A stretch of 8,674 nucleotides of DNA from Candidatus Saccharimonadia bacterium (lineage in GTDB: Bacteria > Patescibacteriota > Saccharimonadia > Saccharimonadales > Saccharimonadaceae): contig JALRDA010000108.1 in NCBI GenBank assembly GCA_023257145.1, positions 1-8,674 on the forward strand. Reading direction: 5' to 3'. Below, one piece after another: positions 5,810 through 8,674 of this stretch (position 1 is its first letter; every line of letters begins with the position of its first letter). The notes under the pieces were generated by a model. The model was given only the letters and a program-made list of their open reading frames with translations, ran no database searches and was not told where the DNA came from. The translations under genes and the position numbers were made by a program.

Positions 5810-6965
5810 TCGTTTGATCGTTAGCATTTGAATGAAGTGATGCCTGCTGCGCCATCTTTGGCGATTTAACCGGGCGACCCTTCCATGTAACTGTTCCGCG
5901 AGCATATCCGTAGACACTCTCGACAAACACACAGAGTTCTTGAAAAATAACAACCGGCCACACAAGAGGACCTAACCACCAATTACGACCCCAAATCACG
6001 TATGTGTAACGACCATACAGAGCAGCAAATAACAGGAGGTACAGCAAACTGAGGCTATGCAACCGCGACCATTCGACAAATAGCCCGCTTATCAGCACGA
6101 CAGATGGTACGTTCAGCAGCATTAAAACAATCAATGATCCTAGCGCAGCCACCCATGCCCCGCCAACCATCGGATACAGTAAGCGTCGGCTTGTCTCACG
6201 CTGCGATTGCCATTTCTTCTCGTAGCTGATGCCAAGTTGCTGATTATCAACTAGGCAGCGATATGCTTTTATGCCAATCAAAGACGCCAGACGCGCCTCA
6301 GGCTCGACTTCCGCCTTGTGGGACACAAAGCCACCAATCGTTGACAGCAGCGTACGTCGTCGAATCATCCACAGTGAACTCGCAGCTGCGGGTGCTGATG
6401 GACGAGACAGCAACAACTGCCAGAAATATCGCAAATAACCAAACAGGACGTTTGATCGCCACGTGTCATTTCGGCTAGGAATCACTGATGTCATCTCTAG
6501 ATTCTCGGTCATCATATAGGACACAAGCTGACTTATCGTATCAGGTTTAATGTGCGTATCGACACCTAGGAAGATGATGTACGTGCCACTCGCTTCCCGT
6601 GCTAGCGTCTCAAGTGCGTAGTTACGCCCCAGCCAGCCGGTCGGTAATGGATTGCCCGGAATAAATCGCACACCGGCGTGTGCGAACGAATTAATCAAAA
6701 TTGACGTATCATCCGACGATTCATCATCAAACACAACTACTTCCATCTTCGGATAGTCACTTGCAAGCACCCGTTCAAGACACTGCGTCATTGCGTGCGT
6801 CTCGTTTCGCGCTGGCACACACACACTCACGCTTGGTGCATTATTAATCACAGGATATCGTTTGTTTATTTGAAACTGACGGATCGATCGCTCTAACCGA
6901 AATGTAAAAGTTAACAACAGGGCACCGAGTACGATTGTCAAAGCTATATATATAAGTATAATCAC
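5802..6965 (-). CDS. Membrane-bound family 2 glycosyltransferase (CrtQ/HpnB-like)
   Basis: The start is a GTG at 6965; an in-frame TAA lies three codons upstream and AGGA precedes it by about 10 bases. The protein has 387 residues. A membrane helix (2-22) anchors a GT-A catalytic domain (47-235) with VSVCVPARNE at 46-55, VFDDES at 78-83 and GWLGRNYALE at 110-119. Three more hydrophobic segments follow (about 268-296, 303-325, 329-346), then GTVTWKGRPV at 357-366. This order is typical of membrane GT2 enzymes related to carotenoid and hopanoid-associated glycosyltransferases, which attach a sugar to a lipid. The usual DxD motif reads GVD (134-136), so its first Asp is replaced by Gly. The acidic catalytic-base region is probably EVEPE (219-223). 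Donor and acceptor are unknown. A cell-envelope glycolipid or polymer is the likely product. Confidence 0.85.
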   Translation of the reverse strand: MIILIYIALTIVLGALLLTFTFRLERSIRQFQINKRYPVINNAPSVSVCVPARNETHAMTQCLERVLASDYPKMEVVVFDDESSDDTSILINSFAHAGVRFIPGNPLPTGWLGRNYALETLAREASGTYIIFLGVDTHIKPDTISQLVSYMMTENLEMTSVIPSRNDTWRSNVLFGYLRYFWQLLLSRPSAPAAASSLWMIRRRTLLSTIGGFVSHKAEVEPEARLASLIGIKAYRCLVDNQQLGISYEKKWQSQRETSRRLLYPMVGGAWVAALGSLIVLMLLNVPSVVLISGLFVEWSRLHSLSLLYLLLFAALYGRYTYVIWGRNWWLGPLVWPVVIFQELCVFVESVYGYARGTVTWKGRPVKSPKMAQQASLHSNANDQTTI

Positions 6966-6986
6966 GATACATTAATCCTATCACGC

Positions 6987-7015
6987 TTGACGACGTAGGG
7001 GTAGCAAGTTATAGT
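6987..7015 (+). promoter_or_regulatory. Sigma70-type promoter of secE-nusG
   Basis: TTGACG (6987-6992) and TATAGT (7010-7015) are separated by 17 bases, near consensus. The predicted transcript start is about 7021-7022, giving a leader of about 48 bases to the secE TTG. The -10 box shares bases with the -10 box of the divergent glycosyltransferase promoter. Confidence 0.65.
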
Positions 7016-7035
7016 GGTACTTGACAGTCTGCCAA
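7008..7035 (-). promoter_or_regulatory. Sigma70-type promoter of the glycosyltransferase gene
   Basis: On the minus strand TTGGCA (7035-7030) and TATAAC (7013-7008) are 16 bases apart. Transcription would begin near 7001, about 36 bases before the GTG start. The element interlocks with the plus-strand secE promoter, so the two should compete for RNA polymerase. Confidence 0.5.
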
Positions 7036-7045
7036 CGAGCAGACT
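7026..7045 (+). promoter_or_regulatory. 5'-proximal hairpin in the secE-nusG leader
   Basis: AGTCTGC (7026-7032) pairs perfectly with GCAGACT (7039-7045) around the loop CAACGA. It would begin about 4-5 bases from the predicted mRNA 5' end. Only ATTTAATTT follows, so it is a poor terminator, and no upstream plus-strand gene reads into it. A 5' stabilising or regulatory stem is the more likely role. Confidence 0.45.
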
Positions 7046-7069
7046 ATTTAATTTGGGAGAGTTACCACT

Positions 7070-7447
7070 TTGGCAACAAAGGCGAAAAAACCAGCAGTAA
7101 AGAAGGCGACGAGTCAGACAAAAGTGACCCGTATTACTGCGAGTGACACAGACAAAGCTGTCACCACTAAAGCTAAAGCATCTGCCCAGGCTAGCAAGCC
7201 AGAAGCAGCAAAACAAAAAAAGCAGTCGAACAATCCACATTTCATCAAAGGGATGGCGTCACCATTCGTCGCACTTGGCGGCTACTTCAAGGGTGCGTGG
7301 TATGAACTAAAACAAGTGACATGGCCTAATCGCAAAGCAACATGGAGCCTCACGCTAGCACTGCTCGCATTTACGCTATTCTTTGTTGTGATGATTTTGC
7401 TACTTGACGCATTATTTAAATATTTGTTCGAATTAATTCTAGGATAA
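7070..7447 (+). CDS. secE: Preprotein translocase subunit SecE
   Basis: The gene starts with TTG at 7070; GGGAGAG at 7055-7061, 8 bases upstream, decides this start. The 125-residue protein has the SecE signature YFKGAWYELKQVTWP (72-86), where the amphipathic helix lies on the inner membrane surface, followed by one membrane helix (about 93-115) and a short C-terminus. SecE clamps SecY in the protein-export channel. Residues 1-60 are an extra tail rich in Lys, Ala and Thr, with no membrane segment, so the protein is about twice the length of a minimal single-helix SecE. The tail should be cytoplasmic and could touch the ribosome or SecA, but this is inference. The next gene, nusG, follows after 12 bases; this order (secE-nusG-rplK) is conserved in most bacteria. 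Confidence 0.93.
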   Translation: MATKAKKPAVKKATSQTKVTRITASDTDKAVTTKAKASAQASKPEAAKQKKQSNNPHFIKGMASPFVALGGYFKGAWYELKQVTWPNRKATWSLTLALLAFTLFFVVMILLLDALFKYLFELILG

Positions 7448-7459
7448 TAAGGGAGATTT

Positions 7460-8005
7460 ATGTCAACAAACCGATACGATAGTACACGCCAATGGTATGC
7501 AATCCACACATACAGCGGCTATGAAGAAAAAGTTGCCGATAGCATCCGACAGCGAATCAATGCAGTCGACATGGCTGACAAAATTTTCGACGTAATGGTT
7601 CCAAAGGAAAAGCAAATCGAAATCAAGAACGGCAAACGAAAAGTCGTTGAAAAGAAAATTTTCCAAGGCTACGCCCTAGTTGAGATGAAACTAACTGACG
7701 AGACTTGGTATATCGTTCGCAACACACCAGGAGTCACCGGGTTTGTTGGTACAGACACGACACCAACACCAGTCTTCGACAGCGAAATCGCAAAGATAAA
7801 GAAGCGCATGGGCGTTGAAGATCCAAAGCACCAGATCGACTTCAAAGAAGGCGAAGTGGTCAGTATCACCGACGGACCGTTCAAAGGCTTTGACGGCGCT
7901 ATTTCTGAAATCGACACCCAAAAGGGCAAGATCAAGGTTATGGTCAGCATGTTCGGCCGCGACACTCCTGTCGAACTGGACGCACTACAGGTTACTAAAG
8001 TTTAG
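7460..8005 (+). CDS. nusG: Transcription elongation/antitermination factor NusG
   Basis: The 181-residue length is normal for NusG. The NGN domain (about 10-117) begins with WYAIHTYSGYE and contains KKIFQGYALVEM (65-76) and VRNTPGVTGFVG (86-97), the surface that binds the RNA polymerase clamp. The C-terminal KOW domain (about 127-181) carries EGEVVSITDGPFKGFDG (130-146), the part that binds NusE (ribosomal protein S10) or Rho. All signature segments are intact and no insert is present. AAGGGAGA at 7449-7456 serves as ribosome binding site with tight spacing. It is co-transcribed with secE, and a strong terminator follows directly. Confidence 0.97.
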   Translation: MSTNRYDSTRQWYAIHTYSGYEEKVADSIRQRINAVDMADKIFDVMVPKEKQIEIKNGKRKVVEKKIFQGYALVEMKLTDETWYIVRNTPGVTGFVGTDTTPTPVFDSEIAKIKKRMGVEDPKHQIDFKEGEVVSITDGPFKGFDGAISEIDTQKGKIKVMVSMFGRDTPVELDALQVTKV

Positions 8006-8017
8006 TTACTAATTCAG

Positions 8018-8042
8018 CACCTCCTCCGGGAGGTGTTTTTTT
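8018..8042 (+). terminator. Intrinsic terminator of secE-nusG
   Basis: CACCTCC (8018-8024) pairs with GGAGGTG (8029-8035) around the loop TCCG, followed by seven T residues (8036-8042). A C(UCCG)G hairpin belongs to the very stable UNCG tetraloop class. It begins 12 bases after the nusG stop and separates secE-nusG from the downstream genes. Confidence 0.93.
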
Positions 8043-8064
8043 GAGATAAAATAGGGGACATTAA

Positions 8065-8538
8065 ATGTTTGAACAAACCACCGACCACACCCGAATGCGT
8101 CAAGACTTGCCACAGCAATCACCAAGCATACATCAAACACCGTTCTACGTCCTTCCAACACTAGAAAACAATAAGTTAATCACTCTTCCTGGCGGCAGAC
8201 TGATTAGCGGCTTGCGCAATGCTGTGACATCGCACGAGCGCAACGCCATACACATCGCCAAGGCCCATAATCTTACCGTCAAAGGACGAGGCATCCTAAC
8301 ACTGCAAAAAGACGAAATGTCCAATGGCTACGGGTTTGTTGTCGAGCCTGCCTGGCGAACGTCAGTTCCGGAATACGCCGATTTTAGTGGCGGGACAGTC
8401 GCAAATGATCACCCCTACGACCTAGAGCTTCATGTTCACCAGGAGCTACTTGAACGAATTACAGATAATCCAGATCTAACCAATGAAATCGCTTTCATCA
8501 AAGCCTTTGGCAATTTCGTACTAACCCATAGCAAGTAG
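8065..8538 (+). CDS. Unrecognised 157-residue protein between nusG and rplK
   Basis: I do not recognise this protein. The ATG at 8065 has a clear ribosome binding site (AGGGGA, 8053-8058, 6 bases away), and codon use looks like its neighbours, so it is a real gene. There is no signal peptide, membrane helix, cysteine or nucleotide-binding motif. The first 25 residues are polar and Gln/Thr/His-rich, probably unstructured. The rest looks like a mixed alpha/beta soluble domain, with LPGGRLISGLRNAV at 41-54 and ELHVHQELLERI at 121-132. Nine histidines are present, including H123 and H125. It begins 23 bases after the nusG terminator, with only a weak possible -10 (TAAAAT, 8047-8052), so expression may depend on terminator readthrough. 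The position inside a normally unbroken translation cluster suggests a lineage-specific insertion. Confidence 0.75.
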   Translation: MFEQTTDHTRMRQDLPQQSPSIHQTPFYVLPTLENNKLITLPGGRLISGLRNAVTSHERNAIHIAKAHNLTVKGRGILTLQKDEMSNGYGFVVEPAWRTSVPEYADFSGGTVANDHPYDLELHVHQELLERITDNPDLTNEIAFIKAFGNFVLTHSK

Positions 8539-8542
8539 CACC

Positions 8543-8571
8543 TTGCCATATCTGGCGTTTTACGCTACAAT
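8543..8571 (+). promoter_or_regulatory. Sigma70-type promoter of rplK
   Basis: TTGCCA (8543-8548) and TACAAT (8566-8571) are separated by 17 bases. The predicted start near 8577-8578 gives a leader of about 52 bases to the rplK ATG. The -35 box begins 5 bases after the stop of the preceding gene. Confidence 0.65.
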
Positions 8572-8584
8572 ACTACAGTTACGC

Positions 8585-8612
8585 ACTAAATATCGCTTCA
8601 ATAATATTTAGT
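8585..8612 (+). promoter_or_regulatory. Hairpin in the rplK leader
   Basis: ACTAAATAT (8585-8593) pairs perfectly with ATATTTAGT (8604-8612) around a ten-base loop, CGCTTCAATA. It begins about 8 bases after the predicted transcript start and ends 5 bases before the ribosome binding site AAGGA (8618-8622). The L11-L1 operon is controlled in several bacteria by L1 binding to its leader, so this could be that site, but I see no clear match to the 23S rRNA L1-binding sequence. Confidence 0.4.
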
Positions 8613-8629
8613 ACAAGAAGGAAAAAATT

Positions 8630-8674
8630 ATGGCTAAAAAAGTTATCGGTAATCTAAAATTACGTATTCCTGCC
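8630..8674 (+). CDS. rplK: Large-subunit ribosomal protein L11, 3'-truncated
   Basis: Only the first 15 codons lie in the window. They read MAKKVIGNLKLRIPA, which closely matches the L11 N-terminus that leads into the proline-rich loop of the family. L11 forms part of the GTPase-associated centre of the large ribosomal subunit. AAGGA at 8618-8622 is a well-spaced ribosome binding site, 7 bases from the ATG. The nusG-rplK neighbourhood supports the call; rplA would be expected next, beyond the window. Confidence 0.9.
   Translation, partial: MAKKVIGNLKLRIPA

Noticed and set aside
5850..5863. CGCCA/TGGCG hairpin as terminator of the histidine kinase
   Set aside because: The stem has only five pairs, lies within the glycosyltransferase coding region and lacks a T-run (ATTTAAC follows).
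6950..6972. ATG at 6972 (minus strand) as glycosyltransferase start
   Set aside because: It is out of frame with the glycosyltransferase, whose own frame has a TAA just upstream of the GTG at 6965.
7013..7069. AGTGGTA/TACCACT inverted repeat around the secE leader
   Set aside because: The left arm lies before the predicted transcript start, so it would not form in the mRNA; seven bases at this distance can be chance.
235..7965. Open frames of 65-134 codons opposite or inside the called genes
   Set aside because: They lie within well-supported genes, have odd composition (Ser/Cys-rich on the opposite strand), and lack ribosome binding sites or recognisable domains.
1..8674. CRISPR arrays, insertion sequences, tRNA or rRNA genes, toxin-antitoxin pairs
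   Set aside because: No regularly spaced repeats, transposase motifs, terminal inverted repeats or RNA gene structures were seen; the kinase-like gene has no antitoxin-like neighbour.

Overview
This 8.7 kb window looks like a stretch of a small-genome bacterium of the Patescibacteria/CPR, most likely Candidatus Saccharibacteria (TM7). The grounds are gene content rather than a marker match: a flavin/NAD(P)H reductase joined to the tail of an RnfD/NqrB-like membrane domain, a coiled-coil lipoprotein followed by a small acidic-tailed membrane protein, a DUF475 protein, a SecE with a long Lys/Ala-rich N-terminus, and very tight packing. The standard code fits: all eleven complete or 3'-complete genes end in TAA or TAG and none contains an in-frame TGA. 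I see no mobile element, CRISPR array, tRNA or rRNA, and no gene-free stretch longer than about 100 bases.

Layout. (A) 1-1974, plus strand: the 3' part of the membrane-anchored FAD/NAD(P)H reductase, then a promoter and a two-gene unit (lipoprotein 995-1693 and small membrane protein 1693-1974, overlapping by one base). (B) 1999-2030: a hairpin at a convergent junction whose right arm is also the last codons of the minus-strand DUF475 gene (2014-3069). (C) 3070-3162: a short divergent region in which both -10 boxes lie 7 bases from their start codons, suggesting leaderless mRNAs. To the right is a P-loop kinase-like gene (3163-3756) followed by a YgjP-type zinc metallopeptidase (3763-4458). 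(D) 4475-5809: an orphan PAS histidine kinase with its own promoter and a strong ribosome binding site. Its 3' end overlaps the tail of the minus-strand GT2 glycosyltransferase (5802-6965) by 8 bases. (E) 6966-7069: interlocked divergent promoters for the glycosyltransferase and for secE-nusG, with a hairpin at the expected 5' end of the secE mRNA. (F) 7070-8042: secE, nusG and a strong terminator. (G) 8065-8674: an unrecognised 157-residue gene placed between nusG and rplK, then an rplK promoter, a leader hairpin and the first 15 codons of rplK.

How they work together. secE (translocon), nusG (transcription factor) and rplK (ribosomal protein L11) form the conserved housekeeping core. Most of the rest is cell-envelope business: a membrane redox enzyme, lipoprotein, small membrane protein, transporter-like DUF475 protein, membrane sensor kinase and membrane glycosyltransferase. 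I do not see a clear new defence or mobile system. The most notable points are the membrane-reductase fusion, the lipoprotein/membrane-protein pair, the orphan gene between nusG and rplK, compact regulatory architecture (paired leaderless promoters, interlocked divergent promoters, 5'-proximal hairpins, hairpins containing stop codons), and an apparent excess of the palindrome CGATCG.
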